Positions 46,141 to 55,200 of a DNA stretch of 64,000 nt are shown here, one piece after another. A program made the translations under genes and the position numbers. How positions within the stretch are numbered: the stretch's first letter is position 1; each line of letters starts with the position of its first letter. This DNA comes from an uncultured Clostridia bacterium (GTDB lineage: Bacteria; Bacillota; Clostridia; Saccharofermentanales; Saccharofermentanaceae), in NCBI GenBank assembly GCA_946407705.1, contig CAMJPC010000008.1, positions 51,566 to 115,565 on the forward strand, in the 5' to 3' direction. The notes under the pieces are model-generated. The model made no database searches. It saw nothing but the letters and a program-made list of their open reading frames with translations, and had not been told where the DNA came from.

Positions 46141-46988
46141 AAAGAACAGTGGTATTTGCCGTATTTATCTTATCGGCATTTTCGGTGATCGCTTTTGTGA
46201 TAAACAACGAGAAGAACAAGAAGACCCCTTACGAGAGATTTGCCGAGACTTCCGAGACAACCGAAAGGAAAGAATTCGAGCCAAGGTTGGTCTATAACGA
46301 GAAACATACAATAAAATATGAGATCCTTTCTTATGAATTAATTGATGATAAGGACATCGCTAAACAGACAAAATATCCCGGAAAGTATTTCCTGGATGTA
46401 TCCGGAATGTTTGCAGGTGAATACTTTCTTGAAAACCATCTTCCCAACCCGGATTATCTGATGAAGTATATAGATTATGCCGCCATGAGACGGGATTATC
46501 CTTTGTATGCCGAATACAGTGAAAGCTGTGGCGAGAAAGGCATGACAGAAGCTGAAGCGGAAGAATTCATGGAAAAGCATGAAAAAGAATACGCGACTAT
46601 TTATCATCCTAAGACCAAATACCTTTTCTTGCATTGCAGGATTACAAATATAAGTAATAAAGAAGTTGAAGAGGCGATACATAACTTTGAAATCATAGGT
46701 ACGCGTAACAACAAATTTGTTGGTGTTGATTATGGCTTTTGTTATTTTGACGGACCGGTCTATCCTGATGTTTATCCGGGATGGCATAAGTTTGAGCGTG
46801 GAGAAGAGCCGCTGGAATGCGTTATAGGATTTATGTTGGTTGACTATCGGGGCTTTTTGGATCTGTCTGAACCCAATACATACTATTACGGCAAAATGCC
46901 CAGGAGTATGGATGATATTGTGGATTGGAGTACGATCGATTTTGCCGGTGTAGAGAGCTTAACTGTTGTTAATGATTCACCTGAATGA
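46137..46988 (+). CDS. Membrane-anchored sensor-domain paralog 3
   Basis: 283 residues: membrane anchor (about 4-20), linker KTPYERFAETSETTERKEFE and an outer domain homologous to the M56 C-terminus (YEILSYELIDDKDIAKQTKY, KGMTEAEAEEFMEKHEKEY, HCRITNISNKEVEE). It differs from paralogs 1 and 2 by an insert giving FAGEYFLENHLPNPDYLM. The ATG overlaps the permease stop, so it belongs to the same operon. Confidence 0.8.
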   Translation: MKRTVVFAVFILSAFSVIAFVINNEKNKKTPYERFAETSETTERKEFEPRLVYNEKHTIKYEILSYELIDDKDIAKQTKYPGKYFLDVSGMFAGEYFLENHLPNPDYLMKYIDYAAMRRDYPLYAEYSESCGEKGMTEAEAEEFMEKHEKEYATIYHPKTKYLFLHCRITNISNKEVEEAIHNFEIIGTRNNKFVGVDYGFCYFDGPVYPDVYPGWHKFERGEEPLECVIGFMLVDYRGFLDLSEPNTYYYGKMPRSMDDIVDWSTIDFAGVESLTVVNDSPE

Positions 46989-47003
46989 TGAGGATGACAT
47001 AAT

Positions 47004-47849
47004 ATGAAAAACAAAATACCGTTTGCAGCATTTGCCGTATCGGCATTTTTGGTGATCTCTTTTGTGATAAACAACGAGAAGAACAAACAGACCCCTTACG
47101 AGAGATTTACTGAGACTTCAGAGACGACCGAAAGGAAAGAATTCGAGCCAATGGTGGTCTATAACAGTGACCATACTGTCAAATATGAGATCTTATCGTA
47201 TGATCTTATTGATGACCGGGACATTGCTAATCAGACTAAATATGACGGGAAATATTTCCTTGAAGTCTCCGCTGAATACGCAAATGAATACTTCCTTGAA
47301 AACCATCTTCCCAACCCTGATTATCTGATCAAGGATGTTGATTATGCCGCCATGAAACGGGATTATCCTTTGTATGCCGAATACAGTGAAAGCTGTGGCA
47401 AGAAAGGTATGACAAATGCTGAAGCTGAAGAGTTTTTGGAAAAGCATGAGGACAAGTATGCAACAGTTTTTCATCCGAAGACCAAATATCTCTTTCTGCA
47501 TTGCAGGGTCACAAATGTTAGTAATAAAAAGGTTCTGGAACCGCTCTATGATAATAATATAATCGCAATGCGTGGCAACAGACGCGTCAGCCTGATAGCA
47601 GGTGATTTTTGTTACTATGACGGTCCGCGATATAGCGATGTTTATCCCGGAAAGTATACATTCGAGCGCAACAGTGAACCATTGGAATGTGTTATCGGTT
47701 GGCAGCTTTGGGAATATCTTGATCGAATTGATCTGTCTGAACCCAATATATACTATTTCGGTAATAATCCGAAAGGTCTTGAAAACGATTACTCGTTTAT
47801 CCCTGCCGGTTATGACGGCTATGTTGTAATTAACGATACGCCGGAATAA
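47004..47849 (+). CDS. Membrane-anchored sensor-domain paralog 4
   Basis: 281 residues, closest to paralog 3 (shared linker QTPYERFTETSETTERKEFE, insert NEYFLENHLPNPDYL, and KGMTNAEAEEFLEKHEDKY). One membrane anchor, outer domain of about 240 residues. It ends the operon, 15 bases after paralog 3. Several Tyr-rich strands follow the CRVTNVSNK strand. Confidence 0.8.
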   Translation: MKNKIPFAAFAVSAFLVISFVINNEKNKQTPYERFTETSETTERKEFEPMVVYNSDHTVKYEILSYDLIDDRDIANQTKYDGKYFLEVSAEYANEYFLENHLPNPDYLIKDVDYAAMKRDYPLYAEYSESCGKKGMTNAEAEEFLEKHEDKYATVFHPKTKYLFLHCRVTNVSNKKVLEPLYDNNIIAMRGNRRVSLIAGDFCYYDGPRYSDVYPGKYTFERNSEPLECVIGWQLWEYLDRIDLSEPNIYYFGNNPKGLENDYSFIPAGYDGYVVINDTPE

Positions 47850-47939
47850 GGCATTTTCGAGGCGTTCCGGCATGTGTTATTGTTGGCGGACCGGTAAAGA
47901 TATATATTCAAAGCAATTCTATAAAGGGTCTGATGCTAT

Positions 47940-48809
47940 ATGAAAAAACTTACTGCTTTGTTTATGAGTGCGCTTATCTGTCTGAATATCAGTTCATGCG
48001 CAAGGTCAAACGGAACTAATAATACACAGGTTACTTCATCGGCAGAGGTAAATGCAGCAAGCGGATCTGCTTCACAGCCGGCAGCGGATGTGGCTTCTGC
48101 TGACATGCCCGATTCCCGCAAAAACCTTCGTTCCGGCGATCTCCCGGTTGATACGGTTGCCGTGATCTTCTATCCGACCCAACCCGATATCGGCAACGCA
48201 TATATACCTGATGCTCAAGATGCATGGAAGACAGCGATCACGAACGCAACCAAACATATGCAGGATAAAAAGTATGACGTGTTCCCCTTTGCGGATATGA
48301 GGCCGATATATTTCATCTGGCAGCATGACGGGATGAATGAATTCTGGACACTGGGTAATGATGGGTCACTGTGGGGCGGACAAAACACTGCGGATTCAGA
48401 ACTTTTCAAGAACAATTACATTGCGCCTGAGGATGCCGCTGAAGTTGCAAAACTCTTGATGCAGGCATATGACTATCTGGAGATATCTCCTGTCGATCCC
48501 GGACAGATCAAAGATATCGTTCGGGCAGAGCTTTACATAAAAGGAAAGACGTTTGTCTTAGAAAATGCGGACGGCGTTAAGAAACTTGAAGACACATTAA
48601 GAAATTGTAAGCGTCACACTGGTTCAGGCTGCCCGTTTGAGCTGCTCAGACTTTACAAAAAAGAGGGAAAACCAGTTGATATAGCAATAGCGACAGACGG
48701 GTGTGCTATCTGGCACTCTGACGGTGTATATTATGAATATGACAAAAAGGAAGTTGAAGGCCTGTTCAAGCTTTTCGGCGTGGATCTTTCAAAGGTGTAT
48801 ACTGAGTAA
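47940..48809 (+). CDS. Lipoprotein, unknown function
   Basis: 289 residues with a lipoprotein signal peptide: positively charged start, hydrophobic stretch and lipobox ISSC with Cys at about residue 20. A low-complexity Ser/Ala/Asn linker follows (about 21-60). The mature part contains FIWQHDGMNEFWTLGNDGSL and a C-terminal part with CAIWHSDGVYYEYDKK. No family recognised. It lies 90 bases after the sensor/ABC operon, so it may have its own promoter. Confidence 0.72.
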   Translation: MKKLTALFMSALICLNISSCARSNGTNNTQVTSSAEVNAASGSASQPAADVASADMPDSRKNLRSGDLPVDTVAVIFYPTQPDIGNAYIPDAQDAWKTAITNATKHMQDKKYDVFPFADMRPIYFIWQHDGMNEFWTLGNDGSLWGGQNTADSELFKNNYIAPEDAAEVAKLLMQAYDYLEISPVDPGQIKDIVRAELYIKGKTFVLENADGVKKLEDTLRNCKRHTGSGCPFELLRLYKKEGKPVDIAIATDGCAIWHSDGVYYEYDKKEVEGLFKLFGVDLSKVYTE

Positions 48810-48863
48810 TCATCTCAGCTTGCTGATGTAAATGTTAAGCTGATCAAAAGAAGGATGCGAATT

Positions 48864-49598
48864 ATGACAAATCAGGGTTTGTGCAAGAATTGCGGTTCTC
48901 TTATTACTTTGGATGACAGCAGCGAGAATTGTAAATGCGTTTTTTGTCATTGCGTTTTTCCTAAAGAAGAGGCGGTAAAGCTGTTAGAGGATCAGGAGGA
49001 TCTTTCTTTTCCAAATGAAGTATACGAAGATCCTGATCAAACGGATCCGGCAGTATATGATGAGGGACGTTACGACAACGAGTTCAGTGGTAATGCCAGG
49101 ATCCTTGAAGAGCATGAAGTATATGAACCAAAGGAAAACGTTGTAGCAGGCATTGTCGGTGCTATGCTGTTCGCCCTTATCGGCGGCGTTGTCTGGTTTT
49201 TTATGTTCCAGATCGGGTTCATTTCTGCGGTCGGCGGCCTTGTAGGAGTCGTCCTGGCTAACATAGGTTACAGCCTTTTCGCTAAACGGGAGAGTTTGAA
49301 AGGTGTGATCATCTCGGTACTTGCTGCAATAGTTGCAATAGCTATCGCATGTTATATGTGTTTGGCCCTGGATTGCTACAATGCATTCCAAAGCTGGTAT
49401 GCAAGCGGCGAGATCGATTATACGATTACGTTCATTCAGGCTGTCAGAGGTGCTTACAGGTTTTTGGCTGAACCTGAGATCGCCAGATCGTATATATTTG
49501 ATTTTGCATTAGGCCTCTTTTTCTGTGCCATCGGTGCATGCAGATATGTTTTGAATGCCATTGATGATCTGAAGAGAAAGAAAAAGACAGGGGAATAA
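48864..49598 (+). CDS. Zinc-ribbon membrane protein, unknown function
   Basis: 244 residues from ATG 48864 (AGAAGG upstream; the ATG at 48855 is too close to it). The N-terminus is a zinc ribbon, CKNCGSLITL ... CKCVFCHCVFP, an acidic linker follows (about 40-90), then about four membrane segments (from about 97, with GAMLFALIGGVVWFFMFQIG). Such zinc-ribbon membrane proteins are common in Clostridia and lack known roles. Confidence 0.7.
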   Translation: MTNQGLCKNCGSLITLDDSSENCKCVFCHCVFPKEEAVKLLEDQEDLSFPNEVYEDPDQTDPAVYDEGRYDNEFSGNARILEEHEVYEPKENVVAGIVGAMLFALIGGVVWFFMFQIGFISAVGGLVGVVLANIGYSLFAKRESLKGVIISVLAAIVAIAIACYMCLALDCYNAFQSWYASGEIDYTITFIQAVRGAYRFLAEPEIARSYIFDFALGLFFCAIGACRYVLNAIDDLKRKKKTGE

Positions 49599-49641
49599 TG
49601 AACGATTAATTGTCAGCATATATAATCTGTAAAGAAAATTA

Positions 49642-50097
49642 ATGATGTTGGATTTAACAGCGGAAGAAAAATACTATTATTGGTTGATGGTAAGTATCGG
49701 GTTAGATAAAGAACTCGTTGGATATATTCATGATTGCGTAGAATCAAAGGAAGAAATCAGTGATCTGATTTTCGAACTGTATAATGAAGCGCCAAACAGA
49801 AATGTTCTGAAAAGAATACTTTACTTATCACATATCAAAAGCACTACTGTTAACAAAGAGTCAGTTAAGGCCAGAATAGATAACTATTTCTATATGCAGT
49901 TTTTGAGCAAGACGTTAACTCTGAACCAAATTGGAGAATATATAGGAAAGATTTATGAGCTGGAGCCTGATTGGACGGACTTCGAATGGATCAGTGATAA
50001 CTATTCTTTGGCCAGAGATGGTATTTTCAGCTTTGAGGAAGCTGATAACCGGCTTTGCAAGTATTTGAAAGATAGCGCAAGTGCTAATGCAAAGTAG
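49642..50097 (+). CDS. Hypothetical protein (array gene 1)
   Basis: 151 residues, mostly helical, no membrane segment, no recognised family (EEKYYYWLMVSIGLDKELVG at the start). First gene of the AT-rich tract. A TATAAT at about 49620 lies close before the start and the ribosome binding site is weak. A small acidic helical protein would fit an immunity role, but nothing shows it. Confidence 0.55.
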   Translation: MMLDLTAEEKYYYWLMVSIGLDKELVGYIHDCVESKEEISDLIFELYNEAPNRNVLKRILYLSHIKSTTVNKESVKARIDNYFYMQFLSKTLTLNQIGEYIGKIYELEPDWTDFEWISDNYSLARDGIFSFEEADNRLCKYLKDSASANAK

Positions 50098-50179
50098 ATA
50101 ATCATGAATAATGTCGACTGATAGAATATTTAATAGTCAGGAAAACTGAATAGTAGCAACAGCGGGAGAAGATGATTAT

Positions 50180-50566
50180 ATGACAAGAATGGAATTTTTT
50201 AAGTCTGAAGAAATGAAAAAAGTTCAAGATAACATTTCAACCTGTGCCATCATAGGAAGTGTTTTTGCAATTGGATCTTCAGTTATGAGTTTCATGAAAA
50301 GCCATGATTACAGCATCATATTTACAATGCTATTCTTTGTAACCATGTTTCTCTTGATATATTTTCTTCAAAGCAGAGTAGCTGCAATTTTGTTGTCATT
50401 GTTTTCGGCACTTAGTACTGCGGCAATGTTTATGCAGACAGGCAAGCCTGGAGGAATATTGTTTGTTTTATTTGGCATTTACGGAATAATTTATACCTTC
50501 AAATTCCAAAATGCATGGAACGAATACAAGAAAAATGCTGTTGTGGATTCAAATACAGATGAATAA
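50180..50566 (+). CDS. Small membrane protein (array gene 2)
   Basis: 128 residues with about four membrane segments (about 22-40, 46-64, 69-86, 92-108) and a short charged tail. GGGAGAAG precedes ATG 50180. No family recognised. Confidence 0.6.
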   Translation: MTRMEFFKSEEMKKVQDNISTCAIIGSVFAIGSSVMSFMKSHDYSIIFTMLFFVTMFLLIYFLQSRVAAILLSLFSALSTAAMFMQTGKPGGILFVLFGIYGIIYTFKFQNAWNEYKKNAVVDSNTDE

Positions 50567-50625
50567 TCCTTTATCTCTGTATTGAATACTTATAATGGAT
50601 CTTGAAATCATCAGGAAAGCTATCT

Positions 50626-50871
50626 ATGAAACAACCTACAAGAGATGAAATCACAGAGAGAATAAAAGGAATCCTTGATGGAAAGATATCAAGGGATTCT
50701 ACAGAAGATTGGGTAGATTATTTTATATCACATGATGATGAGATTGAATTGATTGATGTTGAAGCGTGGCACTATCTGATTCAACTAGGGACTATGTGTG
50801 TGCAGATTGCGCCAAACGAGTATATATATAGTAGTGATGACCTTTTAGAACTTATGAAAGAATACTCCTAG
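50626..50871 (+). CDS. Small acidic protein, paralog of the 61486 gene
   Basis: 81 residues from ATG 50626 (AGGAAAG upstream). It resembles the gene at 61486 along its length: KQPTRDEITERIKGILDGKI, then a Trp-centred motif, DVEAWHYL, and an ending with YIYSSDDLLELMKEY. Small acidic proteins of this kind often accompany polymorphic toxin loci as immunity proteins; that is an inference from context. Confidence 0.65.
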   Translation: MKQPTRDEITERIKGILDGKISRDSTEDWVDYFISHDDEIELIDVEAWHYLIQLGTMCVQIAPNEYIYSSDDLLELMKEYS

Positions 50872-50908
50872 ATGACTAAATCAACAGATATTATTACTAA
50901 TTCGAATA

Positions 50909-51637
50909 ATGACTATGAAGAAAAAAGATGAAGTTATAAAAAGAATTGTCTGCTTGTTGTGTTTTACAGATCGTTGCAGTCTGGAAAAAAGTGTGCTTGA
51001 TGGAGTAAGTTACACCTTAGAACGAAGAGAGAAGCAGCGGCAGGATATTTTGGGATGGACTAAGCGGAAAGAATACTATGATAGTTTTTCTGAAGAAGAG
51101 AAACGTATTTTTGAGCAGCCTATAACTAATGACACAAATATCGAGATCCTCTTTTTGGCCAACGATTATGAATGCATAGAACCGCTATTATGGAGTATCG
51201 GGCTCGTCGACAAACTGACTGATTACGATAGGTATGTAACAAAAGATCTGCATCCGCCGCTTAGAATCGGTCCGGATCATACGACTGAAAAGTTGATTGA
51301 GTTTTGTAAAGATGTTCCGGAAAGCAACATATTAAAACACCGTGAGATAGCCATGCTATGGTATTGGCGTTGTATTGTAGCCAGAAATGAAAAAACTGAA
51401 TCATCGCAAATTAAGAATGCAATAATTGAAAGTTTTGGTCAGGAAACTCTTAGCTACCTGAAAAGATATAAAGGCTTCGATATGGAAAAGGGAGACTTTG
51501 TAGTAAGAGGAAAAACTATACCATCATTAAGCAATTTAGAACTTCAAAGACTTGAGATAATCGCAGAAAGAAGATTTCATGCGTTTGAATGGTTGTTTTC
51601 CGATGAGGATTGGGATGAAGTGGATTTGGTTAGCTAA
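50909..51637 (+). CDS. DUF4272 domain protein
   Basis: 242 residues. The C-terminal ERRFHAFEWLFSDEDWDEVD and the central PLLWSIGLVDKL match the DUF4272 pattern (an Arg-rich helix, then W-L then WD-V-D). DUF4272 proteins occur in toxin-immunity settings, though their function is not established. Two starts are possible (50909 and 50915) and neither has a strong ribosome binding site. Confidence 0.72.
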   Translation: MTMKKKDEVIKRIVCLLCFTDRCSLEKSVLDGVSYTLERREKQRQDILGWTKRKEYYDSFSEEEKRIFEQPITNDTNIEILFLANDYECIEPLLWSIGLVDKLTDYDRYVTKDLHPPLRIGPDHTTEKLIEFCKDVPESNILKHREIAMLWYWRCIVARNEKTESSQIKNAIIESFGQETLSYLKRYKGFDMEKGDFVVRGKTIPSLSNLELQRLEIIAERRFHAFEWLFSDEDWDEVDLVS

Positions 51638-51665
51638 ATCCTGAATATAATGAACATAGAAGTGT

Positions 51666-52328
51666 ATGAGAAAGTTTATTAGTGAATACAATAATGGCAG
51701 ATACAAAGCCGGTTGTACAGGCGGCACTGTTATTGTTATCGATATGGAGACCAATGAGGTAATCGACAAGATCAAGGTTCCATATTGTTATTGCGGAACG
51801 TTTGTTGGTGATCGGGATATCTTTATTGCAAAGTCTACAGCTGGCTATCTTCTAAAATACGACATCAAAGCAAAAGAAGCGACTAGGATTCGCCCGTCAA
51901 GTCTCACACAAGATGGCGGTATGGCAGTAAATCCATGGAACGACCACTTATATAATATTGAAATGACTTCTAGAGGATTTCAGATTGCTATATATGATGT
52001 GGAGAGTTTCAAGGATGATATGATAATACCAGTAGAAGTTGATGCTACAAATGTTTATGATGTTGAATTTGATAAAGAAGATCGTTTAGCATGGTATGTT
52101 TCTTTATCGTATTCTCTTAATGGTTATGTAAAAAGAGCTATCATTAAGATACGAAATTATGAAACTGTTGATATTAAAGATATTAATACTGAAGAATTTC
52201 ATCATATAGTTGGATATAAATATTGGCAACGCTGTGGTTTCACTGATAAATCAAAAATAGTTGCTGAGATGTGTAGTACGAAATATCAAATCCCAATTAC
52301 GCTTTCTGAACTATATAATAAACAATAG
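51666..52328 (+). CDS. Beta-propeller-like hypothetical protein
   Basis: 220 residues, no membrane segment. Repeated strand patterns such as GGTVIVIDMETNEVIDKIKV, then YLLKYDIKAKEATRI and LYNIEMTSRGFQIAIYDVES, suggest a partial WD40/YVTN-type beta-propeller. A full propeller would need more blades, so it may be a fragment or a short form. An AATATAAT box lies just before the start. Confidence 0.55.
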   Translation: MRKFISEYNNGRYKAGCTGGTVIVIDMETNEVIDKIKVPYCYCGTFVGDRDIFIAKSTAGYLLKYDIKAKEATRIRPSSLTQDGGMAVNPWNDHLYNIEMTSRGFQIAIYDVESFKDDMIIPVEVDATNVYDVEFDKEDRLAWYVSLSYSLNGYVKRAIIKIRNYETVDIKDINTEEFHHIVGYKYWQRCGFTDKSKIVAEMCSTKYQIPITLSELYNKQ

Positions 52329-52359
52329 CGTGCCTTGTATTCCCATTTTTCTATGCATT

Positions 52360-52399
52360 TTTGATGTAAATCCTCTTACATCACGATGTTTGATGTAAA
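52360..52399 (+). promoter_or_regulatory. GATGTAA repeats before the 52455 gene
   Basis: TTTGATGTAAA occurs at 52360-52370 and again at 52389-52399, and the inverse TTACATC lies at 52376-52382, making three copies of one half-site. This looks like an operator for an unknown regulator. Confidence 0.5.
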
Positions 52400-52454
52400 A
52401 TTGTTATTAGATAGGATAATCAGCAGGTAAATTAACTTGAAGGAGCCCTAGAAA

Positions 52455-52922
52455 ATGAACAGAAAGCTTCCGGAATGGCTTGGAAAGAAGCGATTAATAA
52501 ACAGCGAATTTGAAAACTCTGAGAATGAAGTAATACTTTGGGAAGTGCTGCCTATTAAGAAGGAACAGCATATAAAAGTTAGATTTGTCAGCATTAATTC
52601 CGAGAACCGTCAGGGAATCCGTCTAGCTATTGATGCAGGGAAAGGAACTCTGACCACAAATGGTGTGACAGGACGGGCTTTCGTGTTGTGGGCGGATGAA
52701 TGTCCTGAAGAGTTTGAGGTGGAGTGTTGTTCTGAGGATGGGTATCTGAGCATTTATAATGTCTTTGAAAGAAATGAACAAGGAATTATGAGACGTCATT
52801 CTCAAATGGATTTCAGCGGTATGATTCTTGAACAGAATGGGAACACATATAGATATAACTGTAACAATGCCAGATTAAATCAATCATTTGATAAGCTTGT
52901 ATTTGAGATAGAGTTGTTATAA
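52455..52922 (+). CDS. Hypothetical protein (array gene)
   Basis: 155 residues, beta-rich, no membrane segment (KVRFVSINSENRQGIRLAID, VEVCC-like core with FEVECCSEDGYLSIYNVFER). AAGGAGCCCTAGAAA precedes the ATG, one of the better ribosome binding sites in this tract. Family unknown. Confidence 0.6.
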   Translation: MNRKLPEWLGKKRLINSEFENSENEVILWEVLPIKKEQHIKVRFVSINSENRQGIRLAIDAGKGTLTTNGVTGRAFVLWADECPEEFEVECCSEDGYLSIYNVFERNEQGIMRRHSQMDFSGMILEQNGNTYRYNCNNARLNQSFDKLVFEIELL

Positions 52923-53030
52923 GTATGAAATACCTTTTCAAAAGAGGCAGTATGATAGTTAAGACTGACGATGCCGTTTCACCTTGTATTCCCCGATATT
53001 TTAATTAGAATGCATTTAGAAAGGGTGCTT

Positions 53031-53435
53031 ATGGGTTTATTTCGAAGAAAAGATGATAAACAACAGAATCTTAGCAAAAAGCTTATTAGTAGGATTGGGT
53101 CAGAGCCATCTCTGGATCAAGCTGTTGACATATTCTTTGATGTGATATCAAAAGCAGATCCTGATGATGACGAGATGCTGCTGTATGAAGTTGGATGCTA
53201 TCCTGATTGTTGCTTTTGTCTGGTCCGTCAGATACCTAATGGCGATGAAGAATACTGCCAATTGCACTTGGAACTGCAATACGAGACAAATGATGCTCTT
53301 AAAAGCCTATCTGAATGCAAGTGGCATGAAAAAGGTGATGATGATCTCAAGGAATACATCCTTCGCTCAGAAGCATATCGCGTACTTAAAGAATTGAAAG
53401 CTACTAAGATAAGTGTTTTTGTTGATGAAACGTAA
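53031..53435 (+). CDS. Hypothetical protein, homologous to the C-terminus of the 57074 gene product
   Basis: 134 residues from ATG 53031 (AAAGGGTG upstream). It matches the last 125 residues of the protein encoded at 57074: DDDEMLLYEVGCYPDCCFCL against GDDLYMFDCVFGKTLEIHLV, a RQIPNGDEEYCQLHLELQYE block and the same ending (KISVFVDET against KIKVLADET). So the domain can stand alone. Function unknown. Confidence 0.65.
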   Translation: MGLFRRKDDKQQNLSKKLISRIGSEPSLDQAVDIFFDVISKADPDDDEMLLYEVGCYPDCCFCLVRQIPNGDEEYCQLHLELQYETNDALKSLSECKWHEKGDDDLKEYILRSEAYRVLKELKATKISVFVDET

Positions 53436-53483
53436 TTCCATTATAGAATGACTGATTTGCTGAATCTATTTTGAGGTTGCGAG

Positions 53484-53990
53484 ATGAAATATATAGATTG
53501 GTTGATTAATCGCGAAGAGTTAAAGAGTTATTCTCTAGAAGAGTTTAATCGTGACGATGGTTCAGTATATGGATTCATGGTCCTTAAACTTGGGGGATTC
53601 ACGTTAGGTTTTATTGATGGTGCTGGGGAACGTGAAGGCGATGAAGATATTTCATTTTATGTCAATCAGTTAATTAAGTGTGGTATCGCATTGCGAAGAG
53701 GCGAAGCGTTCAAGGTCGGTTTGCTAAATAGCAATCTGCTCGAGCTTAGAGTCCATATGAACAAATTTGTAGTAGTTGAAGTTTGGAATATTCAAAATGA
53801 TACAAAAAAATATACATATGAGTTATCTTTAGTTGATGTCATTTCTGAAATAGAATCTGCATATTTAAAGTATATTAGTGAAGTAAAAGAGATAAATGAA
53901 GACTTATTGCAGTCCAAACTAACAAAAAACACTTCAGAATTATATGAAACCTTTATGAAATTATTAGAGATCAACGGTAATTATCAGTAG
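53484..53990 (+). CDS. Hypothetical protein (array gene)
   Basis: 168 residues. The N-terminal half is beta-rich (GSVYGFMVLKLGGFTLGFID), the C-terminal half is a long helical region with several Lys/Glu. No membrane segment or family found. A TATAGAATGAC box lies 45 bases upstream. Confidence 0.55.
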   Translation: MKYIDWLINREELKSYSLEEFNRDDGSVYGFMVLKLGGFTLGFIDGAGEREGDEDISFYVNQLIKCGIALRRGEAFKVGLLNSNLLELRVHMNKFVVVEVWNIQNDTKKYTYELSLVDVISEIESAYLKYISEVKEINEDLLQSKLTKNTSELYETFMKLLEINGNYQ

Positions 53991-53999
53991 GTATTGCAG

Positions 54000-54518
54000 A
54001 TGAAAACAAGCATTCAGTTTCACGCTACAAATTTTGATTTTTTCGAGTTCGTTTCGGAAATGAAAAACAAAGATTACAAGATCTGTGGTATTAAACTGTT
54101 CCCTGGTTTTGAATTAAAGATGGATTTCAAAGAACTGAAACCGATTGATATTAATGACATGGATATGATCTTCATATCAAAATCAAATATACCTATAGCG
54201 GATAACTATAAAGAATTCATTGCTAAGCAGGATGGTAATCTGGGGATTACTGTTGGTAAAGAGAGCGATGGCAAGCTGTTTGAATCCGCAATGTGGATGT
54301 TCACAGAAAATGACTTTGATCCGGATTTGAAAAAGGTTATGACAGCGTTTAAGAAAAGAATGATCAGAGGAGCATGGTTGAAAAGCCCTTTTAACAATAC
54401 CAAGACGTATTTTAAGAACCATTTGTATAGCCTGAATGCCAAGTTAGCATATGAAAATGGAGTGACTATCTGTCCAATAGCCGGTTGGAACGTTTATGAA
54501 CTGAAAAATGAACAATAA
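54000..54518 (+). CDS. Hypothetical protein (array gene) next to a broken sigma gene
   Basis: 172 residues from ATG 54000, a mixed fold with FDFFEFVSEMKNKDYKICGI and SAMWMFTENDFDPDLKKVMT. It ends where the truncated sigma factor fragment of the other strand begins, suggesting that its arrival removed the sigma 3' end. Family unknown. Confidence 0.55.
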   Translation: MKTSIQFHATNFDFFEFVSEMKNKDYKICGIKLFPGFELKMDFKELKPIDINDMDMIFISKSNIPIADNYKEFIAKQDGNLGITVGKESDGKLFESAMWMFTENDFDPDLKKVMTAFKKRMIRGAWLKSPFNNTKTYFKNHLYSLNAKLAYENGVTICPIAGWNVYELKNEQ

Positions 54519-54866
54519 TATGTGTACAGACTTAATGTCGCTGTTATCAGGAATACACTCGTTCATTTCCTGAGTCAGTTCCACGAGCTGAGCCGATCGT
54601 TTCTGCGCCGTGTTCTTCTTTATTACATCCAGAGCTGCATTACGGCAAAGAGCGGCAAGATAGGCAAACAGATTGTCAGGACGATTTGGCGGAATGGTAT
54701 TCCAGGCGCGGGCATACGTATCATTAATACACTCTTCCGCATCTCTTTCGTCTGAAAGGAAACGCATTGCAAACCTTAACAGCCGGCCATTATAGTTTGA
54801 CATTGTCTCTCTGATCGCATTCTCATTCCGTTCGAAATACATGGCAATTATCTCTTTATCGTCCAA
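54519..54866 (-). pseudogene. Truncated ECF sigma factor
   Basis: From a TTG at 54866 (AAGGTGA upstream) the frame reads a standard sigma region 2: NGRLLRFAMRFLSDERDAEE followed by CINDTYARAWNTIP and AYLAALCRNAALDVIKK. After about residue 115 the match ends at the edge of the plus-strand gene at 54000, and region 4 is missing. The open frame runs on to 54444 in unrelated sequence. So it is a 3'-truncated remnant. Confidence 0.78.
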
Positions 54867-54915
54867 TTTGCTGTCACCTTCTTTCGATCTTTCCCTTTAA
54901 GTAGATTTTTATACC

Positions 54916-55089
54916 GAAATGGTTACAAATGAAGGGGATAATATAATAAATGTCAGAGTAATAAGTAAACAAGGTGATGGTATTCTGGCGGAAGCGATAT
55001 CAGGTTATAGCGGAAAAGATGGTTTGCAATATATTGTTGATTGGGATGAGCAAGGTAATGTAAACATATATAGACTCCTGATCAAGTAA
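54916..55089 (+). pseudogene. Fragment similar to the 59880 gene
   Basis: In one frame it gives INVRVISKQGDGILAEAISG then YSGKDGLQYIVDWDEQGNVN, nearly the same as residues 23-60 of the protein encoded at 59880 (VISKQGAGILAEAISG). It has no matching start and ends early in IYRLLIK, so it is a remnant of a duplicated gene copy. Confidence 0.75.
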
Positions 55090-55121
55090 TTAAAAGCTTA
55101 GATCTCGAAGCAGCTGTTCGA

Positions 55122-55167
55122 GTTCAAATTATTGAAACCAAGTTCAAATTATGGTATTTTTGAACTT
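55122..55167 (+). promoter_or_regulatory. TTCAA/TTGAA operators before the second Fic gene
   Basis: TTCAA-N4-TTGAA at 55123-55136 and AAGTTCAAA (55140-55148) with TTTGAACTT (55159-55167) are two inverted repeats of the same half-site. A third TTGAAC is at 55180. A similar pair lies just after the gene. The C-terminal winged helix of the encoded Fic protein could bind them. Confidence 0.6.
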
Positions 55168-55200
55168 GAAAAGAGAGTGTTGAACTAGGAAGGTGTATCT

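Noticed and set aside
47940..48809. The lipoprotein as a further sensor-domain paralog
   Set aside because: It lacks the YE-LSYDLID, KGMT and CRIT marks shared by the five sensor domains.
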